From: Colwellia sp. PAMC 21821
Lineage (GTDB): Bacteria > Pseudomonadota > Gammaproteobacteria > Enterobacterales > Alteromonadaceae
Direction: 5' to 3'
Assembly (NCBI RefSeq): GCF_002077175.1
Contig: NZ_CP014943.1
Span: forward strand, 2,666,001-2,730,000
Length of the DNA: 64,000 nucleotides
Position numbers and translations under genes: made by a program. The notes below the pieces were generated by a model that was not told the origin of the DNA, searched no databases, and was given only the letters and a program-made list of their open reading frames with translations. Positions 1 to 10,078 of the stretch are shown here, piece after piece. Position 1 is the stretch's first letter, and each line of letters opens with the position of its first letter.

Positions 1-45
1 ATCAAAGTAATAGGCTTATTATTAATTTAACAGAAAAAATCGAAG

Positions 46-456
46 TTATTCGTTATCTTCTAAGGCTTTTTTAGCTTTAATTGATTGAGCAATGCCTTTA
101 AACTCGTAAGTTGGGTAAATATCCGTTTCGAAAATACCCCACGCTGACTTTTCAATGGCTAAGTTAAGTGTTCGTAAATCTTTTGGAGCAACTTTAAGGG
201 TAATTACTTGCCCTAAACCCATCATGACATACCATGAGTCTATTTCCATGCCTTTGGGCGGGAATGACTGCCAAAATCGGTTCTCATCCATTTTCTTTTG
301 CAGTTCCGATAAGCTTTTATCTTGTTGGTGTTTAAGTACCACGGTGACTAATATTTTATCAGTATTAATGGTGTATTCTTCAGCGGCTATTGAGCTTTGT
401 ACAAAACCGGTAACACATAAGATAGGAATGATAATAAATCTAAGATATTTTTGCAT
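46..456 (-). CDS. Hypothetical secreted/periplasmic protein
   Basis: A 136-residue protein that I do not assign to a family. The first 24 residues form a clear Sec signal peptide: a Lys/Arg start, a hydrophobic core (FIIIPILCVTGFV) and a small-residue end at SIAA. The mature part is about 110 residues with mixed alpha/beta character and no cysteines, so it is probably a small soluble periplasmic domain. It ends in a charged tail (KAKKALEDNE). It is transcribed away from the TonB receptor at 724, with about 265 bp of shared upstream DNA. Whether the two are co-regulated cannot be read from the sequence. Function unknown. Confidence 0.6.
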   Translation of the reverse strand: MQKYLRFIIIPILCVTGFVQSSIAAEEYTINTDKILVTVVLKHQQDKSLSELQKKMDENRFWQSFPPKGMEIDSWYVMMGLGQVITLKVAPKDLRTLNLAIEKSAWGIFETDIYPTYEFKGIAQSIKAKKALEDNE

Positions 457-723
457 AATAATACGCTGCTGTATGAATGAAATTTTATCTTCGCACGGTA
501 TATGTAAAATAAACAGAAATTTAAAGTGAGTTAAATTTAAGCTGTATAGCCCTTGTCGAAATAAACTGTTTTTTAATTTTTAAATTATGAAATATTTGTT
601 GTTAATGTTTGTCATTTATCTATGCTATATATGTGAATAATAATACAGGATTTAGGTGGTGAATAAAGATAGACTGAGGAAATGGAAGTATATGGAAATT
701 AACGACAATAGGAGATGAAAAAC

Positions 724-3288
724 ATGACACATGCTAAAAATATAAAATCAAAGCTTTGCTTAGTTGCATCAGCAATCGCTTTATCTGGTTTATCAGCAAC
801 GACATTCGCCACTAAGGCTATTGCTGAGGAAGCTAAAATTGACCAAGATATAGAGCAAATTAGCGTAATTGGCTCTCGACGACTTGGACGCAGTATTGAA
901 GACAGCCCAGTGCCCATTGATATTATCGACTCTGATTCAATTATGAACACGGGCCTTACCGAAACCAATCAAATTTTAGGCACTTTGTTGCCAAGTTTTA
1001 ACTTTCCACAGCCTTCTATTACCGATGGTACTGATCATGTTAGACCTGCCCAATTAAGAGGTTTAGCGCCAGATCATACCTTAGTATTAATTAATGGTAA
1101 GCGCAGGCACAGCAGTGCTTTACTGAATTTAAATGGCTCTTCTGGTCGAGGCTCATCCGCTGTCGATATGAATGCAATTCCCGCTAATGCCATCGAAAGA
1201 ATTGAGGTTTTGCGTGATGGTGCCGCGGCTCAATATGGTTCAGACGCCATCGCTGGTGTCATTAATATTGTCCTGAAAAATGCCGATAGTGGCGGCTCAG
1301 CGTCCGTCACTTATGGTGCTAACGTCTCCACGATGGATGGTGTACCAGATTTAAAGTCAGTTGATATTGGTAATAATGGCAACTTAGCTTTTACGGAAGG
1401 TGGTGATCGAAAAGTTACCGATGGTCAAACCTTAACATTAAGAGCTAACGCAGGTTTTGCGCTTGGTGAAGACGGCTTTGTTAATGTCTCAACTGAGTTT
1501 CGTGACCGTCGTTCAGCAAATCGTGCTGACTATGACAAACGCGAAAACTATGCTCGACTTAACGATGACAGTTTAGACCCGCGTGAACTCACGGTAAATA
1601 GATATAACCATACTTTTGGCAATGGCGATGTAGAAGATTTCGCGCTTTTTATTAATAGCGGTTATACCCTTAATGCCGATGCAGAGCTTTATGCTTTTGG
1701 CTCGTACAGCGCAAGAGACGGCGAAGGTGGTGGTTTTTATCGCCGCGCAAATGATTCGCGCAATGTGCAAAGCATTTATCCAGATGGCTTTTTACCGGTG
1801 ATCACGTCAGATATTGTTGATTACTCAGGTGCTGTCGGCGTTCGTGGTTATATCAGTGATTATAATTACGACTTGTCAGTGGTCTACGGTAAAGATGAGT
1901 TTCAATTTGGTGTTATTGATAGTTTAAACACTTCATTTGGTCCTACGAGCCAAACTGAGTTTGACGCCGGCACGTTAACTTACGATCAATTAACATTGAA
2001 TGCTGATTTTAGCCGAGAAGTTGACGTTGATATATTTGACAGTAGCCTCAATGTTGCTTTTGGTTTTGAATATAGAAATGAAGGTTATCAAATTGAAGCG
2101 GGTGAAGCGGCTTCATATGAGCAAGGAACTTTTGGCCGTGGTGGTGAAGTTACTGACCCAGTAAATGGTCCTTTTGGTTCAGCAGGCTCGCAAGTTTTTC
2201 CAGGTTTTACGCCTGAATCAGCTGGCGATAATAGTCGACATAATGTCAGTGCCTATATTGACTTAGAAGCAGATGTTACGGAAATGTGGAATCTTACCAT
2301 AGCAACGCGCTATGAAGACTATTCTGATTTTGGTTCTACTGTTAGTGGTAAAGTTGCCAATAGATTCACATTGAGTGATGAGTTTGCTGTGCGTTTATCG
2401 GCTTCAACAGGCTTTAGAGCACCTTCTTTACAGCAACAGCACTTTACCTCGATTTCTACCGTTTTTGTTGATGCAGTACCAACCGAAACAGGAACGTTTG
2501 CGCCAAACAGCGATGTAGCTTTAGCGCTAGGCTCTCCAGGCTTAGACGCTGAAAAATCGGTTAGCGTTGGTGGTGGCATCACTTGGACACCGGTTAGTGA
2601 GTTTAGCTTGTCGGTAGATTACTACCACATTGATATTGACGATCGTATTGTCTTATCGAATAACTTATCAGGCCCTGAAGTAGAAGCCTTACTAGTTGGT
2701 ACTGGTGCTAATCGTGCACGATTTTTCTTGAATGCTATCGATAGTACGACCAAGGGTGTTGATGTAGTGGCAACTTACTCTATGGATATTCAAGATATGG
2801 GCAATTTGTTACTTAATGCAGCCTTTAACTACAACAAAAATGAAGTGACCAATATTATTGATCCTCCTGCGGTATTGCAAGGTGCTGGATTTGATCAAGG
2901 GAACCTTTTTTCTGGCAATGAATTACGTCGCTTTGAAGTTGGCTCTCCAAAAAGTAAATTGAATTTAAGTGCGGTATGGAATAAAGATAGTTGGTATGCC
3001 ACCTTAAGAGTTACTCGTTATGGTGAAACACAAGATCCGTCTGAGAATCCTGAGCTAAATGAAGTATTGCCAGAAAAATGGCTGACTGATCTTGATGCTA
3101 GTTATGCGGTAACAGACAATGTTAAATTGACCTTAGGGGCAAATAATATTTTTGATGTTTACCCTGATACAACACGTGAATTGGTTGATGATGTTTCCAC
3201 CTTTTCTAGGTTGTTTGCGTATTCAGGCTTTTCTCCATTTGGTTTTACTGGAAGATATGTCTACGGTAAAGTTAGTGTAACTTTTTAG
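724..3288 (+). CDS. TonB-dependent outer-membrane receptor
   Basis: An outer-membrane TonB-dependent transporter of about 854 residues. The N-terminus has a signal peptide ending near ATKAIAEE. It is followed by a TonB-box-like stretch (IEQISVIGSR), a plug domain (roughly residues 45-180, with VLINGKRRHSSALLN and IERIEVLRDGAAAQYGSDAIAGVINIV) and a beta-barrel ending in the aromatic residue Phe (YVYGKVSVTF). I place the start at the ATG at 724. An upstream in-frame ATG at 715 touches the GGAG Shine-Dalgarno (711-714), whereas 724 has 9-bp spacing. It belongs to the iron/siderophore-like plug class, but neither plug nor context reveals the substrate. The gene stands alone and is followed by a hairpin terminator. 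Confidence 0.93.
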   Translation: MTHAKNIKSKLCLVASAIALSGLSATTFATKAIAEEAKIDQDIEQISVIGSRRLGRSIEDSPVPIDIIDSDSIMNTGLTETNQILGTLLPSFNFPQPSITDGTDHVRPAQLRGLAPDHTLVLINGKRRHSSALLNLNGSSGRGSSAVDMNAIPANAIERIEVLRDGAAAQYGSDAIAGVINIVLKNADSGGSASVTYGANVSTMDGVPDLKSVDIGNNGNLAFTEGGDRKVTDGQTLTLRANAGFALGEDGFVNVSTEFRDRRSANRADYDKRENYARLNDDSLDPRELTVNRYNHTFGNGDVEDFALFINSGYTLNADAELYAFGSYSARDGEGGGFYRRANDSRNVQSIYPDGFLPVITSDIVDYSGAVGVRGYISDYNYDLSVVYGKDEFQFGVIDSLNTSFGPTSQTEFDAGTLTYDQLTLNADFSREVDVDIFDSSLNVAFGFEYRNEGYQIEAGEAASYEQGTFGRGGEVTDPVNGPFGSAGSQVFPGFTPESAGDNSRHNVSAYIDLEADVTEMWNLTIATRYEDYSDFGSTVSGKVANRFTLSDEFAVRLSASTGFRAPSLQQQHFTSISTVFVDAVPTETGTFAPNSDVALALGSPGLDAEKSVSVGGGITWTPVSEFSLSVDYYHIDIDDRIVLSNNLSGPEVEALLVGTGANRARFFLNAIDSTTKGVDVVATYSMDIQDMGNLLLNAAFNYNKNEVTNIIDPPAVLQGAGFDQGNLFSGNELRRFEVGSPKSKLNLSAVWNKDSWYATLRVTRYGETQDPSENPELNEVLPEKWLTDLDASYAVTDNVKLTLGANNIFDVYPDTTRELVDDVSTFSRLFAYSGFSPFGFTGRYVYGKVSVTF

Positions 3289-3300
3289 CCGCTACCTAAT

Positions 3301-3336
3301 AGCTTGAGGAGCACTCGCTGCTCAAGCTTTATTTTT
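3301..3336 (+). terminator. Terminator of the TonB receptor gene
   Basis: The arms AGCTTGAG (3301-3308) and CTCAAGCT (3321-3328) pair. The inner GCA/TGC can extend the stem with a small bulge. A T-rich run follows (TTTATTTTT). It lies 12 bp after the receptor stop codon. Confidence 0.75.
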
Positions 3337-3466
3337 ACTTACTTTCGCTAAAAGAGTCAAGACTGAAGTTGCTAAATTGAACAGTCGACTATTTTGCATT
3401 TTACGTTATACTGCCGCGCTCAAACCTAGTATTTAAATTAAAGTATTTCATTTAGCGGAGTTCATC

Positions 3467-3799
3467 ATGCACGATCTGTATTACAAAGGCCGTATCCATA
3501 CCAGAGTAAACCATGTAAAAACAGGTTATAACACCAAGCGTGCTGTTAAGTTGGGTACAGAAAAACATCCGTTAACCTTAGTGGTTGCTAGTGAAGAAAA
3601 GAAATTAGAATTAGCTGCCGTAGTCGCAGAGAATGAATTATTTGCCAATATTACGGTAGATAGCACTGCTGATGAGGATATTCTTGAATTGACCGCGATT
3701 CTAAATAAGCCAACGACCACGACCTTTGAAAAAACGCCAAACCGTAATGATCCTTGCTTGTGTGGTAGTGGTAAAAAATATAAAAAGTGTTGTGGCTAA
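3467..3799 (+). CDS. SEC-C motif protein, PBPRA1643 family
   Basis: A 110-residue protein ending in a classic SEC-C zinc-binding motif: [17 protein letters not shown] has the CxC...CC cysteine pattern also seen at the C-terminus of SecA. The N-terminal 85 residues (starting [17 protein letters not shown]) match what I remember of the gammaproteobacterial 'PBPRA1643 family SWIM/SEC-C metal-binding motif' proteins in both length and opening sequence. The ATG is preceded by AGCGGAG. The cellular role is not known; zinc binding is expected from the motif. The gene is monocistronic and faces the convergent miaA-like gene across about 200 bp, which contains the 12-bp palindrome TTGTTATAACAA at 3811-3822. 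Confidence 0.88.
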   Translation: MHDLYYKGRIHTRVNHVKTGYNTKRAVKLGTEKHPLTLVVASEEKKLELAAVVAENELFANITVDSTADEDILELTAILNKPTTTTFEKTPNRNDPCLCGSGKKYKKCCG

Positions 3800-3995
3800 T
3801 TAATCAACTCTTGTTATAACAATAACTTATTTTCAAATAGACTTACATGACGCTGCTCACTATTTTATGAGCCGCGTTGGTTAAGCTTTTCTTTATTTTA
3901 CACCTTAGTGATTAGCTTTCTATTGTGTACATTCAAAACTATAGGTCTACACTTTTAGCCGCTAACGGCCAGCTTGTTAGTGTTTTTGTCTTGTC

Positions 3996-4910
3996 CTAAC
4001 TGTGGCTATTTAATTGTGCTATTACTGCCATTGCTTGAGTCACTGTATTCTTATCACCGTCTAACCAATGAATGTTAGCGCCGTTACGCTCTAATCGTCG
4101 CAGCCAAGTATCTTGTTTTTTTGAAAATTGATGGATAGCTGAGTTCAGTTTCTGAAAACAGTCATTTTTGCTTAATTTTCCCTGTAAATGTTGCGCAATG
4201 TAGCGATACTCTAAGCCATAAAAATATAAGGTTTCCCAACTAACACCTTGAGCATGTAATTGTGCTACTTCTTCAATAAGGCCTTGTTCCATGCGTTGCT
4301 TTAAACGCAGGGTTATGCGCTCACGAATGACTTCTCTTGGCCATTTTATAGCAAATATAAGTGGTTTAAGGGCAGGGAAGTCATTAATTGTATCTTTAGC
4401 AGCTAGCTCTCCCTGTGCTATTTCAATCGCGCGGACTAAGCGATCACGCTCGATAAGGTCTGTGGTGTTGTGTAAATTTGGTTTCAGTTGCATTAACTGC
4501 TGAGTTAATTGCTCATGGCTGAGCGGAGCGAGTGTTTCTCTAAGTGATTTATTCTCAGGCACTTCGATTAAACGATAACCTTTTAGAATAGAGTCAACAT
4601 AAAGCGCTGAGCCGCCAGCCATAATGGCAAGTTTATTTTTATCGCTAATTTTTTCATAGGCATTGATAACATCTTTTTGAAAATCAAAAATGTTGTATTC
4701 GTAACCGGGATCGACAATATCAATTAAGTGATGCTCAATTTCTTGATATTCTTCGAGATCTTTACCACTGCCGATATCTAAACCGCGATAAACTTGCCTT
4801 GAATCGGCTGAAATTACTTCACCATTTAGCATTCTAGCGAGCTCGACCGCGAGTTTGGTTTTCCCTGACGCTGTTGAACCAAGCACAACGAGCATGTTAA
4901 ATGCAGACAT
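3996..4910 (-). CDS. tRNA dimethylallyltransferase family protein, divergent MiaA
   Basis: A DMAPP:tRNA isopentenyltransferase-family P-loop enzyme of about 304 residues. MiaA transfers a dimethylallyl group to A37 of tRNAs that read UNN codons. The Walker A loop GSTASGKT is near residue 11, followed by the family motif ISADSRQVYRGLDIGSGK and HHLIDIVDP. The C-terminal half has GLEYRYIAQHL where canonical gammaproteobacterial MiaA has a GYRQMW-type motif, and it also reads GSGKD in place of GTAKP. It is not next to mutL or hfq, the usual miaA neighbours. I therefore read it as a paralogous, possibly transferred lineage rather than the housekeeping copy. The ATG at 4910 has an upstream AGG at good spacing; the longer TTG start at 4934 is less likely. 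Confidence 0.85.
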   Translation of the reverse strand: MSAFNMLVVLGSTASGKTKLAVELARMLNGEVISADSRQVYRGLDIGSGKDLEEYQEIEHHLIDIVDPGYEYNIFDFQKDVINAYEKISDKNKLAIMAGGSALYVDSILKGYRLIEVPENKSLRETLAPLSHEQLTQQLMQLKPNLHNTTDLIERDRLVRAIEIAQGELAAKDTINDFPALKPLIFAIKWPREVIRERITLRLKQRMEQGLIEEVAQLHAQGVSWETLYFYGLEYRYIAQHLQGKLSKNDCFQKLNSAIHQFSKKQDTWLRRLERNGANIHWLDGDKNTVTQAMAVIAQLNSHS

Positions 4911-5094
4911 AGCTAACCTATAAATATTGATCAAAATTAATGGCTGAATTATATCGTTAATTTTTGCTGGTGACGACCTAACTCCTTGCTTTAAAAATTA
5001 TCGTTTGGGATATAGTCTTAGCTAGATTATTATATCGGCTTAATCGCTTATCTAAAGGCACTTTAATAAAGTATTAAAAAAGTATGAATAAAGT

Positions 5095-7458
5095 ATGACA
5101 GCCAAAAAAAATGTTTCATCAGCGACCCAAAATTCAAAAAGTGATAAATCTAAAGCCTCACAAGCACCAGTAGGAAATAGCGATAGCCGCTTAAAAAGAA
5201 TCCTACGTTGGTCCTTTTGGTTTATGGTTAAAATGTCGGTTCTTGTCGTATGTGTGCTGTTTTTTTATAGTATTTATCTTGACGGAAAAGTGCGTGATAA
5301 GTTTGAAGGACAACGTTGGCAAGTACCCGTTCAAGTTTTCGGCGCTATTGAAAGTTATAAAGTAGGAAGCGAGTTAACGCTTACTAACTTGCGGCAGGCC
5401 TTATCAGCAAATCGATATAAAAAAGTCACTACTGTGCTACGCCCTGGCGAATTTGCTTTATCAACGAATCGCGCCATTATTTATCGTCGCGCATTTGACT
5501 TTGGTGCGGGTATGGAAGCGGCCACAAAAGTTACCCTTGATGTCGCCAATGGTAAAGTTAAGGCGTTGTATTTAAATGATGAAAAAGTTGAGCAATTACG
5601 TTTAGAACCACTGTTAATAGACCGTATTTTGCCTGAAAGCAAAGAAGATCGGGTGTTAGTTTCATTGCAAGCTGTGCCGACAAGGCTATTAGATACCTTG
5701 TTGTTAATTGAGGATCGCGAATTTTATTTTCATCATGGTGTTTCTCCTTTGGGGATTTTAAGGGCACTATACCAAAATTTAATGGCAGGTCGAACGGTGC
5801 AGGGGGGCAGTACGTTAACGCAGCAACTAGTTAAAAATATGTTTTTAACTCGCGATAAAACCTTATGGCGTAAAGCCAATGAAGCGATTATGGCGCTGAT
5901 ATTGGAGTATCGATATAGCAAAGACCAATTACTAGAAGCGTACATAAATGAAGTCTATTTAGGCCAACATTATGCTAATGGTATTTATGGTTTTGGGCTA
6001 GCGGCAGAGTTTTACTTTGGTAAGTCAATTCAGTCACTTAATTCAGAACAAATGGCGATGATTATTGGCCAAGTAAAAGGGCCAAGTTACTATGACCCAT
6101 GGCGCTTTCCAGAACGCACAATTAAGCGTCGAGATTTAGTCCTCAGGTTAATGTATCAGCAAGAAATTATTTCTCAAAATGAATTTGAGCGTGCAGTAGA
6201 ATCGCCTTTATCCATTAGAAAAAAGCGCCGTGTAAAACAGCAAAAATTCCCTGCTTATCTACAATTAGTTAAAGCTGAACTGTCACGGCATTTATCCGAA
6301 TATCAGCAACAATCTGGTGTCAGAGTGTTTACCGGTTTTTCAATCAACCAACAGCTGGCAATGCAAGCAAGTATTGATGAAAAATTACCAACGTTAGCGC
6401 AACAGTCAGCCGCTGAATTACAAGTCGCGATGGTAGTGTCTGATTTTAAATCAGGCGTAATTCGTGCTTTAGTCGGGGGCAAAGAGGCCGGTTATGCTGG
6501 TTTTAACCGTGCGCTACATGCTAAGCGACCTATTGGTTCGTTAATAAAACCTGCCGTATTTCTTGGTGCTTTAGAGCGTTACCAACGCTTTAATTTAGCT
6601 ACGTTAATTGAAGATAAAGCGATTACGCTTTCAAGTGAAGATGGCCAAGCTTGGCGACCAAAAAATTATGATGGCAAGTTTAGAGGCCAAGTACATTTAA
6701 TTGACGCCTTAGTATCAAGCCTGAATGTGCCAACAGTGAATTTAGGTATGCAATTGGGTTTAGATAATGTAGCACAAGCCATTCATTTATTAGGCTATCA
6801 GGATGATATTGTAACTCGACCATCTATGTTGTTGGGCTCATTAAATATGTCCCCCATGGAGATAAACCAACTCTACATACCTGTTGCTAATAATGGCGTT
6901 GCAGAAAAGTCACACGCGATAGAGCGTATTGTTAGCGGCCGTGGTGAAACTTTATGGCAGTTTAAAGCTTTAGGCCAACAAATTATTTCGACACAAGCGG
7001 CTTATTTACTCGATTTTTCGTTAAATAAAGTCACAACGTCAGGCACGGCGCGTTCGTTAACTTGGCGCCTTAAAGATAAAAATATCGCGGGAAAAACAGG
7101 CACAACCAATGATCTACGTGACAGTTGGTTTGTTGGTTACGACAATGAATTGTTGGTCACCACTTGGGTAGGTAGAGACGATAACAAGCCAACTAAGTTA
7201 ACCGGTAGCAGTGGCGCACTGGTATTATTTGCTGAATTTATGCATAAAACTGGTGCGGTCAGTCGACGTGCCAATGTGCCGACAAGTGTTGAATTAGTGC
7301 GCTTTGATAACAAAAGTGGCCGAGCGGTCACTCAAGCCTGCGACAATTCACAACTACTTCCAGCTGTCACCACAGGTTTAATTTATGAAACAGAATGTGA
7401 AGAAGCGCCGACAAAGAATAAAAAGAAATCTTGGCTAGAAAAATTATTTGGCAATTAG
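5095..7458 (+). CDS. mrcB: Penicillin-binding protein 1B
   Basis: A bifunctional class A PBP of 787 residues that polymerises glycan strands and cross-links peptidoglycan in the periplasm. It has a short basic cytoplasmic tail, one transmembrane helix at about residues 40-62 (FWFMVKMSVLVVCVLFFYSIY) and a UB2H-like region. The GT51 glycosyltransferase carries EDREFYFHHG (catalytic Glu about 206) and VQGGSTLTQQLVKNMFL. The transpeptidase has SLIK (Ser about 482), SSLN (SxN motif) and KTGTTND (Lys about 667). It is somewhat shorter than E. coli PBP1b (844), and the C-terminus is a short lysine-rich tail. The nearby lpoA codes for the activator of the sister enzyme PBP1A, not PBP1b. No lpoB is visible. 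Confidence 0.95.
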   Translation: MTAKKNVSSATQNSKSDKSKASQAPVGNSDSRLKRILRWSFWFMVKMSVLVVCVLFFYSIYLDGKVRDKFEGQRWQVPVQVFGAIESYKVGSELTLTNLRQALSANRYKKVTTVLRPGEFALSTNRAIIYRRAFDFGAGMEAATKVTLDVANGKVKALYLNDEKVEQLRLEPLLIDRILPESKEDRVLVSLQAVPTRLLDTLLLIEDREFYFHHGVSPLGILRALYQNLMAGRTVQGGSTLTQQLVKNMFLTRDKTLWRKANEAIMALILEYRYSKDQLLEAYINEVYLGQHYANGIYGFGLAAEFYFGKSIQSLNSEQMAMIIGQVKGPSYYDPWRFPERTIKRRDLVLRLMYQQEIISQNEFERAVESPLSIRKKRRVKQQKFPAYLQLVKAELSRHLSEYQQQSGVRVFTGFSINQQLAMQASIDEKLPTLAQQSAAELQVAMVVSDFKSGVIRALVGGKEAGYAGFNRALHAKRPIGSLIKPAVFLGALERYQRFNLATLIEDKAITLSSEDGQAWRPKNYDGKFRGQVHLIDALVSSLNVPTVNLGMQLGLDNVAQAIHLLGYQDDIVTRPSMLLGSLNMSPMEINQLYIPVANNGVAEKSHAIERIVSGRGETLWQFKALGQQIISTQAAYLLDFSLNKVTTSGTARSLTWRLKDKNIAGKTGTTNDLRDSWFVGYDNELLVTTWVGRDDNKPTKLTGSSGALVLFAEFMHKTGAVSRRANVPTSVELVRFDNKSGRAVTQACDNSQLLPAVTTGLIYETECEEAPTKNKKKSWLEKLFGN

Positions 7459-7645
7459 TTTTATAGTGAATTCAATTGCTAAGCATTTGGCATGTGATTT
7501 TCGCTATTTTGTTAGTTGAATAACCCCTCATACACACTATGGTTAAAAGGTAGCCAATTATTTATTGCCGATAATCAATGGCGGCGTAATATATAGCTAT
7601 ACTAAAAAGTGCAAATATAAGAAGTACTTGTATGAGAGGAGCATA

Positions 7646-8053
7646 ATGAAACATAGATTAAGCTTTGGTTACTTTACATTACTCGCTGAAAATATTGTTG
7701 AAGTCACTATCGACGAAGGCATTGAGTTGTCACTTGAAATGGTAGAAGAGTGTGATGTGTTTTTTAAAGCACATATTTTTGGTAGTTTTGGCATGCTTAT
7801 TAACAGAATCAATGATTATACTTATAGTTATGAAGCGCAATTATCCATAGGCTCTTATGAGGGGTTAAAAGCCATTGCTTTTGTTTATTACTCAGATAGA
7901 AGCAAAGTCATTGTAGAAGAGTTAAATCTAACTCGCGCATATGATAAGTGGAATAGTTGCAGTTTCTCAGGCTTAGAGCTCGAATGGCAGCAAGCATTTC
8001 AATGGTTAAAGCATGAATTAATAGGTAACGAACAACCCGCAAGCCAAGCATAG
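7646..8053 (+). CDS. Hypothetical protein, possible SpoIIAA/STAS-like fold
   Basis: A 135-residue soluble protein with no signal peptide. An in-frame upstream extension to 7565 exists, but AGAGGAGCATA in front of the ATG at 7646 makes this start clearly better. The alternating short strands and helices, the segment FGMLINRINDYTYSYEAQ and the later YSDRSKVIVEELN resemble STAS/SpoIIAA-like proteins that many marine bacteria carry next to unrelated genes. That is a fold impression, not an established assignment. The gene is followed by a strong terminator and is monocistronic. Function unknown. Confidence 0.75.
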   Translation: MKHRLSFGYFTLLAENIVEVTIDEGIELSLEMVEECDVFFKAHIFGSFGMLINRINDYTYSYEAQLSIGSYEGLKAIAFVYYSDRSKVIVEELNLTRAYDKWNSCSFSGLELEWQQAFQWLKHELIGNEQPASQA

Positions 8054-8120
8054 AGTTGTATTATTTAAGGAAGAATATTTTTCGTACATTGTAAATAAAT
8101 AATGAAAAATACAAAAAAAA

Positions 8121-8146
8121 AGCAAACCGATAGGTTTGCTTTTTTA
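8121..8146 (+). terminator. Rho-independent terminator
   Basis: A perfect 8-bp stem, AGCAAACC (8121-8128) with GGTTTGCT (8133-8140), has a GATA loop and is followed by TTTTT. An A-run precedes it, so it may work in both directions. It ends the transcript of the 7646 gene. Confidence 0.9.
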
Positions 8147-8247
8147 TGTTTAGCTCTCTCTGACATCCTATCTATAAAACACTGTGCGTCTCGGTAATTG
8201 CTTTGCGCATTACTCAAAGATTTAGTTCCTGCAATATCATACACACC

Positions 8248-8446
8248 GAAGAACGGTGAAACACACTCGCATCAATGTGTATTAGTGACTATGTTCAGGA
8301 AGAACGGTATGTCACGTTCACATCGATATGTCTTAGTGACTATGTTCAGGAAGAACGGTATGTCACGTTCACATCGATGTGTCTTAGTGACTATGTTCAG
8401 GAAGAACGGTATGTCACGATCACATGGATGTGAAAGAGTGACGATG
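8248..8446. repeat. 51-bp tandem repeat, about 3.8 copies
   Basis: The unit is 51 bp with successive AGTGA landmarks at 8284, 8335, 8386 and 8437. The two central copies are nearly identical; the first and last are degenerate. Each unit contains a GTGAC...GTCAC inverted pair around TTCAGGAAGAACGG and then a near-perfect 12-bp palindrome CACATCGATGTG. Because 51 is a multiple of three, an open frame runs through the array and gives a 17-residue peptide repeat. I see no convincing ribosome binding site or protein-like composition, so I regard it as a non-coding VNTR between the convergent 7646 gene and dolP. Confidence 0.85.
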
Positions 8447-8490
8447 CTTAGTTGAGAGTTAACCCCATACAGGTTAATAAATTATTCAAT

Positions 8491-9069
8491 TTATTTTTCT
8501 GTCACATATTCAAATATTTTAAATACTCGGTTAACACCGCTGACATTGCGAGCAATATCGACGGCAACGCTCGCTTGTGCTTTAGTGACTAAGCCCATAA
8601 GAAACACTTCACCATTTTCTGTGACCACTTTAATATTGGTAGCATCTAATTTTTCAGTGCCAAACAAAGAGGTTTTTACTTTTGACGTTAGCCAAACGTC
8701 ATTCGTTTTTGTGGTAAAAGATGTCGTGTTACTTATGCGAATTTGGTTATGAAGTTGTTTGACACCATTAACCTCATTTATCGCTTTTATCGCTTGATCA
8801 CGCAAATAGCTATTAGGCGCTTGCCCAATAACCAAGACACTGCCGTTAACACTAATCACTTGTAAGTTGGTATTGTCACTTAACGCGTCGCTTTTTCTAA
8901 GCTTTGCCTTCGCATCAATTTCAATTTTTTGGTCGTCAATTTGATTACCCAAAGAGCGGTTGTCGGTTGCAACACTGGCACCACCAACAACGCCAACAAC
9001 AGCGGCAGCAACACACCCTTGAAGTAATACAGCAAGTGTAATTGTGCTGACAATTGATTTTATCGACAT
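8491..9069 (-). CDS. dolP: Outer-membrane lipoprotein DolP (YraP), two BON domains
   Basis: A 192-residue lipoprotein that supports outer-membrane integrity at division sites and the BAM complex in E. coli. The signal peptide ends in the lipobox LLQGC (Cys19). Asp does not follow the Cys, so Lol-dependent sorting to the outer membrane is expected. Two BON domains follow: roughly residues 48-115 (VISVNGSVLVIGQAPN) and 125-190 (VVTENGEVFLMGLVTKAQ). It is the last gene of the lpoA-yraN-diaA-dolP series, starting 1 bp after the diaA stop, in the same order as in E. coli. Confidence 0.93.
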   Translation of the reverse strand: MSIKSIVSTITLAVLLQGCVAAAVVGVVGGASVATDNRSLGNQIDDQKIEIDAKAKLRKSDALSDNTNLQVISVNGSVLVIGQAPNSYLRDQAIKAINEVNGVKQLHNQIRISNTTSFTTKTNDVWLTSKVKTSLFGTEKLDATNIKVVTENGEVFLMGLVTKAQASVAVDIARNVSGVNRVFKIFEYVTEK

Positions 9070-9070
9070 A

Positions 9071-9682
<612 letters not shown>

Positions 9683-9703
9683 TCAGTTCTTAAAAGGCAT
9701 TGA

Positions 9704-10078
9704 TTAAAAGGCATTCTTAAGCCAAGTAATTTCTGGGTTATTAATATCGCCTTGCATCGCGATAACATCGAATCGGCAAGGGGTATTATATTCATTTAAT
9801 CCGGCTTGTTGCAGATAAAATGCCGCACATTGCTTAATTTTTTGCTGTTTTTTAATTGAAACAGCTGCGATAGCACCACCAAAGTGTGAATTTTTGCGGT
9901 ATTTTACTTCCACAAACACCCAAGTGTCATTCTCAGTCATGATTAAGTCAATTTCACCACGGCGATTTTGAAAATTGCATGTCTGTAATAATAAACCATG
10001 TTGGGTTAAATAGTGAGCAGCTAATTGCTCACTATTTTTACCTGTGGTCACCGTGTTCGTTTTGTTAGTCCATAGCAA
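9704..10078 (-). CDS. yraN: YraN/UPF0102 nuclease-like protein
   Basis: A 124-residue UPF0102 protein with a small endonuclease-like fold. The conserved core is visible: GKNSEQLAAHYL at the N-terminus, then NRRGEIDLIM and WVFVEVKYRK, a D...E-x-K arrangement like that of restriction-endonuclease-type nucleases and Holliday-junction resolvases. The cellular function is still not firmly known. The start overlaps the end of lpoA by 14 bp, which points to translational coupling within the lpoA-yraN-diaA-dolP operon. Confidence 0.92.
   Translation of the reverse strand: MLWTNKTNTVTTGKNSEQLAAHYLTQHGLLLQTCNFQNRRGEIDLIMTENDTWVFVEVKYRKNSHFGGAIAAVSIKKQQKIKQCAAFYLQQAGLNEYNTPCRFDVIAMQGDINNPEITWLKNAF

Noticed and set aside
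8198..8455. Open frame of 85 codons through the 51-bp repeat
   Set aside because: It exists because the unit length is a multiple of three. There is no good ribosome binding site, and the sequence outside the repeat is not protein-like.
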